From positions 310,001 through 374,000 of the forward strand of contig NZ_WTVA01000001.1 of assembly GCF_009882935.1 (NCBI RefSeq): a stretch of 64,000 nucleotides of DNA, in the 5' to 3' direction. The notes under the pieces are model-generated. The model ran no database searches. It was given only the letters and a program-made list of their open reading frames with translations, and had not been told where the DNA came from. How positions within the stretch are numbered: the first letter of the stretch is position 1; each line of letters opens with the position of its first letter. Of the stretch, positions 30,479 to 38,749 are shown piece by piece. Both the position numbers and the translations under genes were made by a program. The stretch is from Sneathiella chungangensis (GTDB taxonomy: Bacteria; Pseudomonadota; Alphaproteobacteria; Sneathiellales; Sneathiellaceae).

Positions 30479-31957
30479 CTAGACATGTAAAAGTTTTTTC
30501 AAAAGCATCGGAATTTTCGTTTCAATATCCTCTGAGATCATCCCCGGACCCAGCTCATTGCCGGCAGCGCCGTGAAGCCAGGCCGCCGCGGCGGCTGCGG
30601 AAAACGCAGTCATGCCGCCGGAGAGAAATCCCGTTATCAGTCCGGCCAACACATCCCCCGATCCCGCCGTCGCAAGATAGGGCGGCGCGTTGTAGTTAAT
30701 GACGGCTTTACCATCCGGCGTCGCGATCACCGTATCGGCGCCCTTGAGAAGTACAACCGCGCCGGACATTTCCGCCGCCTGTCGCGCCCGCTGCAGCTTG
30801 GAGCCGGAAAGCGAGAAAATCCTCTCGAATTCCGCTTCATGCGGCGTCAGGACCACCTCCCCTTCCATCTTCTCCTCAATCATCGAAAAGAGCGTATCGG
30901 GTTCTTCCGCGAATACCGTGATCGCGTCAGCGTCAAGGACGACATCCGCGGAACTCTCGAGGGCGAGCGCAGTGAAATCGCGGGTGCGCTCCGTGACGCC
31001 GTTGCCGGGCCCGATCAGCAGGCTTCCGATGCGCCGGCGGTTCAGCCAGTCCGTGAATTCCTCACCGTCCGAGATGGATTTAACCATCACCGCCTCGAGC
31101 GCCGCAGCATAGATGACAAGAGCAGACGGCGGACAGGCAACGGTTGCCGCCCCGGCTCCCGCCCGCAGACATGCCCGCGCCGCAAGCCGTGCCGCGCCGG
31201 TCGAGGATGTTCCCCCGCCGACGATCGCCGCATGTCCCCGGCTGTATTTCTGCATCTCGGGCCTGATCACCGGCAGGTCATCCTGCCAGAGCTCAGGATC
31301 ATTCAGATGCGTGTCCGGATCGATCTCTTCCAGATAGTCCGCGTCGATCCCGATATCGATGATCCTGATATCACCGCAGTATCCCCGACCGGGATAGAGA
31401 AAATGGCCGGGCTTCGCGCGAAAAAAGGTCACTGTCATCGCCGCCGGAATGGCACCGGTATCGACCGCGCCGGTATCGCCATTAACGCCGCTTGGCACAT
31501 CCACCGCGACGACCGGAATGCCGGCCCGCTTGATGCGCGCCAGAAGCGTGGAGACGTCCTCTTCCAGATAGCGCGAAAATCCGGCACCGAACAGCGCGTC
31601 AACCACAAGCGTCACACCATCGATCGAGACGGCGGCGAAGGGCGTAATCGGCCCGCGCCAGCGATCGCGCATGATCGCCGCATCGCCGCCAAGCGCCGCC
31701 GGGTCGTGAAGTGAGGCGAGATCAACCTGCCAGCCCGCCTCCCGGAGGTGACGAGCGACGACATAGCCATCGCCGCCATTGTTGCCCGGTCCGCATAAAA
31801 CGAGGCAGCGGCCGACTGGTCGGCTTTCCAGTATCAGATCGGCGATCCCCCTGCCCGCCGCCTCCATCAGGGTCGCGCCGGAGACGCCGCCATCAATGGC
31901 GAGACGGTCTGCCTGATACATCTCCGCAACGCTCAGGAGTTCGCTCGGCAGTGCCAT
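30479..31957 (-). CDS. nnr: Bifunctional NAD(P)H-hydrate epimerase/dehydratase
   Basis: Repairs hydrated NAD(P)H: the N-terminal YjeF_N domain epimerises R- and S-NAD(P)HX and the C-terminal ribokinase-like domain dehydrates S-NAD(P)HX using ADP. 492 residues from ATG 31957 (MALPSELLSV). The epimerase part has CGPGNNGGDGYVVARHL near residue 55; the dehydratase part ends with the anion-hole motif AGSGDVLAGLI. I prefer this start because the open frame beyond it only overlaps the amidase end and is Arg/Ser-rich. Four bases separate it from the amidase stop. Confidence 0.94.
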   Translation of the reverse strand: MALPSELLSVAEMYQADRLAIDGGVSGATLMEAAGRGIADLILESRPVGRCLVLCGPGNNGGDGYVVARHLREAGWQVDLASLHDPAALGGDAAIMRDRWRGPITPFAAVSIDGVTLVVDALFGAGFSRYLEEDVSTLLARIKRAGIPVVAVDVPSGVNGDTGAVDTGAIPAAMTVTFFRAKPGHFLYPGRGYCGDIRIIDIGIDADYLEEIDPDTHLNDPELWQDDLPVIRPEMQKYSRGHAAIVGGGTSSTGAARLAARACLRAGAGAATVACPPSALVIYAAALEAVMVKSISDGEEFTDWLNRRRIGSLLIGPGNGVTERTRDFTALALESSADVVLDADAITVFAEEPDTLFSMIEEKMEGEVVLTPHEAEFERIFSLSGSKLQRARQAAEMSGAVVLLKGADTVIATPDGKAVINYNAPPYLATAGSGDVLAGLITGFLSGGMTAFSAAAAAAWLHGAAGNELGPGMISEDIETKIPMLLKKLLHV

Positions 31958-31961
31958 CGGA

Positions 31962-33383
31962 TCAAAGCAGCTTTGAAAGATCTGGCCGCGCCGTCGCGAC
32001 CGGCGATACCTGCTCGAAGGCGAACGCGGCATTCAGGACCGCCAGATCATCCTGCATCGGCCCGACAATCTGCAGCCCGATCGGCAGGCCATCCGCCGAC
32101 AGGCCGCAGGGAATGGAGCAGGCCGGCTGCTGCGTCAGGTTGAAGGGATAGGAGAACGGCGTCCAGTCGACCCAGGCGCCAACTTCCGCGAGATCGTCGG
32201 GCGCCAGCTTGCCGGCCTCAAACGCCGGAAGGGCGAGCGCCGGAGTGATCAGGAGGTCATACTCCTGATGGAACTTCCGCATCCGGATGCCGAGCTCCCC
32301 GCGCGCCTGATTGGCCTGAAGATACTCGGCCAGGGATATTTTCTCTCCCTCCTCCACGACCTGCCGAAGGCCCGGATCCAGTTCGTCCAGCTGCTTATCC
32401 GTCACGTTGCGGAGCGCGAAATAGGCGCCAGACCACCAAAGAGTGTTGAAGATCGGCAGCGGATTTTCAAAACCGGGATCGACTTCCTCGACATGCGCGC
32501 CGAGGTCTTCAAAAAGCTTCGCCGCATTCTTGACCGCCGCCGCGACGTCCGGATGCACCTTGGCATATCCCAGCGCCGGGCTGTAGGCGATCTTCTTGCC
32601 CCGGATCGATGCGGAAAGCCCGCCCACGTAATCCGTATTCGTCGGCGGCAGCGATGTCCAGTCGCGGACATCCGGCTCGCTCATTACCTGAAACATGATG
32701 GCGCCGTCGCGCACCGTTCGGGCCATGGGGCCGATATGGGCGACGGAGCCAAAGGGCGACAAGGGCCAGGCGGGCACCCGGCCAAAACTCGGCTTGAGGC
32801 CGAAAATACCGGCGAAAGAGGACGGAATGCGGATCGAGCCGCCACCGTCCGTGCCGACATGAAGGACACCCATTCCGGCCGCACAGGCCGCCGAGGCACC
32901 GCCGCTGCTCCCGCCCGGGGTCATATTCCTGTTCCATGGATTGCGGGTGATCCCGGTGCGCGGGCTGTCGGTCACGCCCTTCCAGCCGAATTCCGGCGTC
33001 GTCGTCTTGCCGAGGATAACCGCGCCATGCTCCTTGAGTCGCGCGACGCAGGGCGCATCATCATTCCAGGGCCCGGCGGCATCGACGGTCATTGACCCCC
33101 GGAGCGTCGGCCAGCCTTCGGTGAGAATGATATCCTTGATGGTCGTCGGCACCCCATCGATGAGACCAATGGGCGTTCCCGCCTGCCAGCGGGCTTCCGA
33201 TTCCCGTGCCTTCGCCAGCGCATAATCCTCGTCGATCAGCACAAAGGCGTTCAGCGCGCCGTTGTATTTCTCTATCTGGGCAAGCGCCGCCTTTGTCGCC
33301 TCCACTGGGGAAATCGCCCCGTCCCGATAGCCGTCGAGTAATTCCGTTACAGTTGCATATGCCAGATCGTTGCTCACCGTCAT
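31962..33383 (-). CDS. Amidase signature family amidohydrolase
   Basis: 473-residue amidase using the Ser-cisSer-Lys triad: the catalytic lysine lies in GVPTTIKDIILTEG near residue 83, and the two serines in TPGGSSGGASAACAAGMG near residues 155-180. Members hydrolyse diverse amides, and the GatA subunit is a relative; the absence of gatB/gatC neighbours and the C-terminal substrate region argue for a stand-alone amidase of unknown substrate. Its close spacing with nnr suggests one operon. Confidence 0.92.
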   Translation of the reverse strand: MTVSNDLAYATVTELLDGYRDGAISPVEATKAALAQIEKYNGALNAFVLIDEDYALAKARESEARWQAGTPIGLIDGVPTTIKDIILTEGWPTLRGSMTVDAAGPWNDDAPCVARLKEHGAVILGKTTTPEFGWKGVTDSPRTGITRNPWNRNMTPGGSSGGASAACAAGMGVLHVGTDGGGSIRIPSSFAGIFGLKPSFGRVPAWPLSPFGSVAHIGPMARTVRDGAIMFQVMSEPDVRDWTSLPPTNTDYVGGLSASIRGKKIAYSPALGYAKVHPDVAAAVKNAAKLFEDLGAHVEEVDPGFENPLPIFNTLWWSGAYFALRNVTDKQLDELDPGLRQVVEEGEKISLAEYLQANQARGELGIRMRKFHQEYDLLITPALALPAFEAGKLAPDDLAEVGAWVDWTPFSYPFNLTQQPACSIPCGLSADGLPIGLQIVGPMQDDLAVLNAAFAFEQVSPVATARPDLSKLL

Positions 33384-33516
33384 CCCCCTTAATAATGCTC
33401 CCGGTTTGACACGAGATTAGGCGTTACGGCCGCGTCAGGCAACCGCCATTCCTTGACGCCGCCTTTTTTTAAAGCCATATCAACAAAACCGTGTGAAGCC
33501 CATTAAATCCGGATCA

Positions 33517-33765
33517 ATGCCAAAACCCATCATCCGCAATCCCAAGACAAAGCTCGGTCGTTTCATCCTCGGCTGGTCGATGGTCATCGGCGGCATTTTC
33601 GGCTTCCTCCCCGTCCTCGGCTTCTGGATGATCCCGCTCGGCCTTCTTATCCTCTCCGCCGATTACGCCTTCGCCCGCCGCTGGCGGCGCAAAGTTCAGG
33701 TGTGGATGGGACGACGGCGGAGAAAACAACCCGCAGAGCAAGACAGCCGAGGTTCCGACAGCTGA
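33517..33765 (+). CDS. Small two-helix membrane protein, PGPGW-like
   Basis: 82 residues from ATG 33517 (a GTG at 33493 would add eight). Two closely spaced hydrophobic helices, GWSMVIGGIFGFLPVLGFW and MIPLGLLILSADYAFA, are followed by a strongly basic tail (RRWRRKVQVWMGRRRRK). The layout resembles the small PGPGW-type membrane proteins common in proteobacteria, whose function is unknown. Assignment to that family is tentative. Confidence 0.65.
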   Translation: MPKPIIRNPKTKLGRFILGWSMVIGGIFGFLPVLGFWMIPLGLLILSADYAFARRWRRKVQVWMGRRRRKQPAEQDSRGSDS

Positions 33766-33790
33766 AATATCAGGATTTTCATTTGGCGTC

Positions 33791-33828
33791 TTGACAGAAT
33801 AAAATTCATGGATATTTTTTATCTATGA
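33791..33828 (+). promoter_or_regulatory. Promoter and near-palindromic operator of the Rrf2 gene
   Basis: A perfect -35 TTGACA (33791-33796) is followed after 16 bases by TATTTT as a possible -10. Over the -10 lies a dyad: TCATGGATA (33806-33814), TTTTT, TATCTATGA (33820-33828), eight of nine bases symmetric. It sits 17 bases before the ATG, as expected for an autoregulatory site. Confidence 0.6.
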
Positions 33829-33845
33829 TTATGAAGGGCGATTGA

Positions 33846-34352
33846 ATGAAACTCAGCGACGGCATCGAACAGGCAATCCACAGCGTGACCATGCTATGCG
33901 GACTTTCCGGCGACGGGGTCCTTTCCGCTGCGGCGCTTGCGGAGTTTCACGGCGTCTCGACGAGTTACCTGTTGAAGCATTTGCAGGCCCTCTCCGGCCG
34001 GGGCATCCTGGAAACAGTGCCGGGGCCCAAGGGCGGATACCGCCTCGCCCGCAAACCGGAGGCGATTTCGCTCCTCGATATCGTGCTCGCCGTGGAAGGA
34101 TCAGAACCTGCCTTCCGCTGCAAGGAGATTCGCCAGCGCGGCCCGAACCCCCTTCCCGCGAGCGCATTCGTCAAACCCTGTGGCATCAACAGGGTGATGC
34201 TGCGCGCGGAGCAGGCCTATCGCGCGGAACTTCGCAAAGTCACCATCGCCGACATTATTGCGGACCTGAACGCCACCGATGACGGGTCCATCAGGGAACG
34301 GGGCTGCCGGTTCCTCGCCCTTCATGAACGCAACTCGACCATCAATATTTAA
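33846..34352 (+). CDS. Rrf2 family transcriptional regulator
   Basis: 168-residue winged-helix regulator of the IscR/NsrR/CymR family. It begins MKLSDGIEQAIHSV, has a recognition helix in VSTSYLLKHLQALS (near residue 40) and the wing VPGPKGGYRLAR near residue 58. Cysteines are at 18, 92, 112 and 154; the last three are placed where Rrf2 members bind an Fe-S cluster or sense thiols, but the 92-to-112 spacing differs from IscR, so the sensed signal is uncertain. Likely controls itself and the AhpD-like gene 18 bases downstream through the dyad upstream. Confidence 0.9.
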   Translation: MKLSDGIEQAIHSVTMLCGLSGDGVLSAAALAEFHGVSTSYLLKHLQALSGRGILETVPGPKGGYRLARKPEAISLLDIVLAVEGSEPAFRCKEIRQRGPNPLPASAFVKPCGINRVMLRAEQAYRAELRKVTIADIIADLNATDDGSIRERGCRFLALHERNSTINI

Positions 34353-34370
34353 ACCAGACCAAGGAGAATC

Positions 34371-34838
34371 ATGATGCAATCAAGATTAGATTTTACCAAA
34401 GCCTCCCCCGCCGCCCTGCAGGCAGTGCTTGGGCTTGAAAATTATGTTTCCAAGCAGTCCGGCCTCGACCGGCATCTCATTCATCTACTGAAACTGCGGG
34501 CATCGCAGATTAACGGCTGCGCCTACTGCGTCGATATGCACGCCAAGGAAGCAAGGCGGAGCGGTCTGAGCGAGCAATGGATCAACCTCGTCAGTGTCTG
34601 GCGTGAATCCCCTGTCTTTGATGAGCGCGAACGCGCGGTTCTGGAATGGACGGAGGCGCTGACCAACGTCGCCGCGACCGGCGCGCCAAGCGAGACCTAC
34701 GAGCCGCTTAAAGATCACTTCACCGAGAAGGAAATCATGGACCTGACGGTGGCAATCGGCACGATCAATGTCTGGAACCGCCTCGCCGTCGGCTTCCGCT
34801 CCCAACACCCGGTCGATGAGGTGAGAAAAGCCTCCTGA
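34371..34838 (+). CDS. Carboxymuconolactone decarboxylase/AhpD-like protein
   Basis: 155 residues, all-alpha CMD fold. The redox motif NGCAYCVDMH has Cys50, Cys53 and His57, the CxxC-xxx-H pattern of AhpD-type alkylhydroperoxidases, so a thiol-dependent peroxidase role is more likely than decarboxylation. Strong ribosome site AAGGAGAATC. Downstream of and probably regulated by the Rrf2 protein, which suggests a role in peroxide, nitrosative or electrophile stress. Confidence 0.9.
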   Translation: MMQSRLDFTKASPAALQAVLGLENYVSKQSGLDRHLIHLLKLRASQINGCAYCVDMHAKEARRSGLSEQWINLVSVWRESPVFDERERAVLEWTEALTNVAATGAPSETYEPLKDHFTEKEIMDLTVAIGTINVWNRLAVGFRSQHPVDEVRKAS

Positions 34839-34872
34839 ACTCCGACCATTTTTCCCGATACGGAAAAAACAA

Positions 34873-34904
34873 AAAGCCCCGAAATCGCGAGACTTCGGGG
34901 CTTT
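34873..34904. terminator. Bidirectional terminator
   Basis: AAAGCCCCGAA and TTCGGGGCTTT arms around a 10-base loop, with A-rich sequence to the left (34865-34875) and TTT to the right. It can end the Rrf2-AhpD-like transcript and the tRNA-His transcript from the other side. Confidence 0.85.
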
Positions 34905-34910
34905 GAAATT

Positions 34911-34988
34911 TGGGGCGAACGAGGGGTCTTGAACCCCCGACCTCCTGAGTCACAGTCAGGCGCTCTAACCAACTGAGCTACGTTCGCC
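34911..34988 (-). tRNA. tRNA-His (GTG)
   Basis: Complete cloverleaf with the histidine hallmark: extra G at position -1 opposite discriminator C73. Acceptor GCGAACG with CGTTCGC, anticodon stem CCTGA/TCAGG around loop CTGTGAC, giving anticodon GTG; CCA is encoded. Confidence 0.97.
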
Positions 34989-35037
34989 ATAAGAGCGGCC
35001 CTGTTTAGCGATCCTCCCCCCGCCGGTCAAGAGAACT

Positions 35038-36207
35038 TTAGCCTCTTTCGGCAAAAAAATCCCGCAATTTATCGATGGCCGCTTTCAACACCTCGGGCCG
35101 TTTGCAAAAGCAGAAGCGGGCGAAATTCTTCCGGGCGCCATCCGACTGATAGAAGGCGCTGACCGGAACCGCGGCGACCCCGGCTTCCGTTGTGATCAGG
35201 CGGCAAAACTCCTCATCGGTGCCGGTGAATCCGATTGAGGAAATGTCCGCATTGATGAAATAGGTGCCGTCGCAATCGGCCGTCGCAAACCCGATCCCAT
35301 TCAGTCCATCGCGGAAAAAATCCCGTTTCGACTGCATGGATTTTTTCAGATCCCGGTAAAAAATATCGTCCTTCGCAAGGCCGTAGGCGACCGCCTTCTG
35401 TAAGTTCGGTGCGGTGGTGAAGGTGAGGAACTGATGCGCCTTGGCGATACGGGCGGTCAACTCGGCCGTGGCAGTCAAATAGCCCACCTTCCAGCCGGTC
35501 AGCGAGAATGTCTTGCCGGCCGAGGCAATCCGCGCGGTTCTTTCGCCCATTCCCGGCAGTGTCAGCAGCGAGATATGCTTCTTGTCGCCGAAGATAATAT
35601 GTTCATACACTTCATCGCAGATAGCGTAGGCGTCATGCTTGATGACAAGATCGGCGATCAGTTCCAGTTCCTCCCGCGAGAAAACCTTACCTGTCGGGTT
35701 CATCGGACTGTTCATCAGGATCAGCTTCGTCCTGTCGCTGAAGGCCGCGCGAAGCTTGCCCTCGTCAATTTCCCAGTTGGGCGGATCGAGCCGGACAAAT
35801 TTCGGAATGCCGCCCGCCAGCTTGATCATCGGCAGATAGCAATCGTAAAGCGGCTCGAACAGGACCACCTCGTCCCCCGGATTGATAAGACCGAGCATGC
35901 TGGCGGCGAGCGCCTCCGTCGCGCCGGAGGTGACAAGGACATCGCTCTGCCAATTGACGGAAATGCCGTAGAAGCGCGCATCATGCTCGGCAACCGCCTG
36001 GCGCAACTCCGGCACGCCCATCATCGGCGGATACTGGTTCGGGCCATCGTCAACCGTGCGGGCGGCAACGGCGCGAATGTCGGCGGGACCGTCCTCATCG
36101 GGAAACCCCTGACCGAGATTGATCGCTTTATGCTCGATCGCGAGCTTGGACATGACTTCGAAGATGGTCGTCCCGAAGCCCGCTAGTACGTCACTGGTGT
36201 TTTTCAC
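35038..36207 (-). CDS. Class I/II PLP-dependent aminotransferase
   Basis: 389 residues, fold type I. The PLP lysine is in SAGKTFSLTGWKVGY and the aspartate in AICDEVYEHIIF; NSPMNPTGKVFS is the substrate/PLP loop. The sequence style (GQGFPDEDGP, NQYPPMMGVPELRQA) resembles the YbdL/kynurenine aminotransferase-like group acting on methionine, glutamine or aromatic amino acids. Substrate cannot be assigned. Divergent from a second aminotransferase 160 bases away. Confidence 0.92.
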   Translation of the reverse strand: MKNTSDVLAGFGTTIFEVMSKLAIEHKAINLGQGFPDEDGPADIRAVAARTVDDGPNQYPPMMGVPELRQAVAEHDARFYGISVNWQSDVLVTSGATEALAASMLGLINPGDEVVLFEPLYDCYLPMIKLAGGIPKFVRLDPPNWEIDEGKLRAAFSDRTKLILMNSPMNPTGKVFSREELELIADLVIKHDAYAICDEVYEHIIFGDKKHISLLTLPGMGERTARIASAGKTFSLTGWKVGYLTATAELTARIAKAHQFLTFTTAPNLQKAVAYGLAKDDIFYRDLKKSMQSKRDFFRDGLNGIGFATADCDGTYFINADISSIGFTGTDEEFCRLITTEAGVAAVPVSAFYQSDGARKNFARFCFCKRPEVLKAAIDKLRDFFAERG

Positions 36208-36367
36208 GGCAATTCCTGTCAGATTAACGTCGCGCGCCCAAATTAAGCCGGGACCGGCTCACATATCAAGCGAAACCGCGAACCGGGTCACCGCGCCGGA
36301 TTCTTTCCTTGCCCGTTAAGGCAAAGCGCGGCATATCTTGGGCCAACAACAAGGGAGCAAAACCAGC

Positions 36368-37537
36368 ATGGGTATATCCGCGAAAATGTCCCGTCTTGGG
36401 ACGGAGACCGCCTTCGATGTCCTGGCCCGCGCCAACGCGCTCGCCGGCGGCGGCATGGATGTGATCAATCTCGGCATCGGCCAGCCCGACTTTCCAACGC
36501 CGGACAATATCGTCGAAGCGGCGGTAAAGGCGCTTCGTAGCGGTGCCCATGGCTACACCGCCGCCAACGGCATTCCGGAACTTCGCGCGGCCGTCGCGGC
36601 AGATATCGCGAAATACCGGAACGTTACGGTCAATCCCGATCACATCATTGTCGTGCCGGGCGGCAAAGTCACCATGGCCTTCGCCATCGAGATGTTCGGC
36701 GAGGACGGTGCGGAGATCATGTATCCCAATCCCGGATTTCCGATCTATGAGAGCATGATCCGCTATACCGGCGCGACCCCCGTCGCCATTCCCCTGATCG
36801 AGGAGAACGGATTTTCCTTCGCGGCAGACACGGTGCTTTCCAAGATTACCGACAGGACGCGATTGATCATCCTCAATACCCCGGCAAATCCGACCGGCGG
36901 CGTTGTACCTGAAACGGAACTTGAAAAGCTCGCGTCCGGCCTTAAGAAATACCCGGATGTTTATGTTTTATCGGATGAAATCTACAGCCGCATGACCTAT
37001 GACGGTGAAGGCCATTGCAGCATGTTGAAATTCCCAGACCTGCGGGACCGGCTTATCGTCCTCGATGGCTGGTCGAAGACCTATGCGATGACCGGCTGGC
37101 GCATGGGTTGGGGACTATGGCCAGAACAACTCGTGCCTCATGCCCAGCGCCTCTGCGTGAACTTCCATTCCTGCGTCAATGCAGCCGCCCAGTTCGCGGG
37201 GATAGAGGCCTTGCAGGGCGACCAGGGCCCCGTCGATATGATGATGGAGGCGTTCGATGCGCGGCGGAAGCTGATCCATGCCCGCTTGAACGAGGCGCCG
37301 GGCGTCCGCTGCGTGATGCCGAAAGGCGCCTTCTACGCCTTCCCCAATATCTCCGGCACGGGCCTGAGCGCGAAGGAAATGCAGGACAGGCTGCTCAGCG
37401 AGAAAGGTGTCGCCGTGATCGCCGGCACCAGCTTCGGCGCCCATGGCGAGGGTTATGTCCGCTTTTCCTATGCAAACTCACTCGTTAATATCGAACGGGC
37501 GATGGACCGCTTCGATGATTTTCTGAAAGGACTGTAA
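36368..37537 (+). CDS. Class I PLP-dependent aminotransferase
   Basis: 389 residues from ATG 36368, preceded by AAGGGAGC. PLP-binding features: LNTPANPTGGVVP, VLSDEIYSRM with the aspartate, and the Schiff-base lysine in LDGWSKTYAMTGWRMGW. It resembles the aspartate/aromatic aminotransferase subgroup Ib. The upstream gene on the other strand is a different aminotransferase, not a duplicate. It is followed by slyX after eight bases, but shared function is not implied. Confidence 0.92.
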   Translation: MGISAKMSRLGTETAFDVLARANALAGGGMDVINLGIGQPDFPTPDNIVEAAVKALRSGAHGYTAANGIPELRAAVAADIAKYRNVTVNPDHIIVVPGGKVTMAFAIEMFGEDGAEIMYPNPGFPIYESMIRYTGATPVAIPLIEENGFSFAADTVLSKITDRTRLIILNTPANPTGGVVPETELEKLASGLKKYPDVYVLSDEIYSRMTYDGEGHCSMLKFPDLRDRLIVLDGWSKTYAMTGWRMGWGLWPEQLVPHAQRLCVNFHSCVNAAAQFAGIEALQGDQGPVDMMMEAFDARRKLIHARLNEAPGVRCVMPKGAFYAFPNISGTGLSAKEMQDRLLSEKGVAVIAGTSFGAHGEGYVRFSYANSLVNIERAMDRFDDFLKGL

Positions 37538-37544
37538 AAAATCT

Positions 37545-37748
37545 ATGGAGGACAAGCGCCTTACTGATCTTGAGCTTAAATTCATGGAGCAGGAACATGC
37601 CCTCTCGGAGCTCAGCGATATCGTAAACCGGCAATGGCAGGAGATAGAAGCTTTAAAACGCAAGCTCCTGCAGGCCAATGACCGCATTGTCACGCTGGAG
37701 GATGCGCTTCCCTCGTCTCCCGACCGTGAAAAACCGCCGCATTATTGA
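37545..37748 (+). CDS. slyX: SlyX family protein
   Basis: 67 residues, a single coiled coil: LTDLELKFMEQEHALSELSD continues into NRQWQEIEALKRKLL, then a short Pro-rich tail ending EKPPHY, the family hallmark. Biological function is unknown despite the name. Confidence 0.9.
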   Translation: MEDKRLTDLELKFMEQEHALSELSDIVNRQWQEIEALKRKLLQANDRIVTLEDALPSSPDREKPPHY

Positions 37749-37832
37749 TCCGGAGGCGGTCAGGCGTGATGCCGCTTGCCTTCGCGCTGAAACGCCTTTA
37801 AAGCTGCGGTCTTTGAGAATCCGAGGAAACCG

Positions 37833-38138
37833 ATGAGCAAAGATAAGGACACTGCCGCAAAGCGAGACATCGAGGACGATCCCGTCGTTGGCTATATCCT
37901 CCGTGCCGTGAGTTCCGGGCAGGATGTGGCGCCGCAGGAGATTGCGCAGGCGATCGCCGCCGACCGGGCGAAGGAAACCGCCCCGAAAGACATCTGGCGA
38001 AAATACATGACAGCAGTACGCCAGCAGGCCATCCATCTCGCGCGGGATGGACGTCTTCTCATCATCCGCAAAGGCGAAATTGCCGACCCGAATGACTTCA
38101 AAGGGCTATATAAATTGCGGCTGCCACCGGCTGACTAA
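37833..38138 (+). CDS. DUF3253 domain protein
   Basis: 101 residues. The pattern ILRAVSSGQDVAPQEIAQAI, IWRKYMTAVRQQAIHLARDG and KGEIADPNDFKGLYKLRL matches DUF3253, a small winged-helix-like domain found in many proteobacteria; function is unknown. Ribosome site GAGGAAACCG precedes the ATG. Independent of glnB, whose own promoter lies in the following gap. Confidence 0.8.
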   Translation: MSKDKDTAAKRDIEDDPVVGYILRAVSSGQDVAPQEIAQAIAADRAKETAPKDIWRKYMTAVRQQAIHLARDGRLLIIRKGEIADPNDFKGLYKLRLPPAD

Positions 38139-38263
38139 TTTTTAATCATTTGCCTAATTTTTAAGCGCCTATTTTTTGACCAAATCGCTGCAGATTTGTA
38201 CTCGGATGCCGAAAACCGCAGTTTTTATGGATTTTGCAGCGCATCAAAATTACCTCCCAATTC

Positions 38264-38279
38264 TGGCACGCCTCATGCT
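38264..38279 (+). promoter_or_regulatory. Sigma-54 promoter of glnB
   Basis: TGGCACGCCTCATGCT matches the -24/-12 consensus TGGCACG-N4-TTGCW with one mismatch and exact GG-to-GC spacing. It lies 55 bases upstream of the glnB ATG. I found no convincing NtrC palindrome upstream by eye. Confidence 0.75.
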
Positions 38280-38319
38280 ATAGAATGGGCAAAGAAACCT
38301 TGGACGTTCGGACATTTAG

Positions 38320-38673
<354 letters not shown>

Positions 38674-38680
38674 ATAATAA

Positions 38681-38701
38681 GCCGACCGGTGGACGGTCGG
38701 C
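38681..38701 (+). promoter_or_regulatory. Hairpin between glnB and glnA
   Basis: GCCGACC / GGTCGGC stem with a 7-base loop and no T tract, directly after glnB. It may set the relative expression of glnB and glnA by processing or pausing. Confidence 0.5.
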
Positions 38702-38749
38702 GGTCGACATAAACTTATCCCGTGAACAGTTAAACAGAGAGACGTACTA

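Noticed and set aside
35038-37537. Two adjacent aminotransferases as a tandem duplication
   Set aside because: They are on opposite strands and differ clearly in sequence around the PLP lysine and N-terminus, so they belong to different subgroups.
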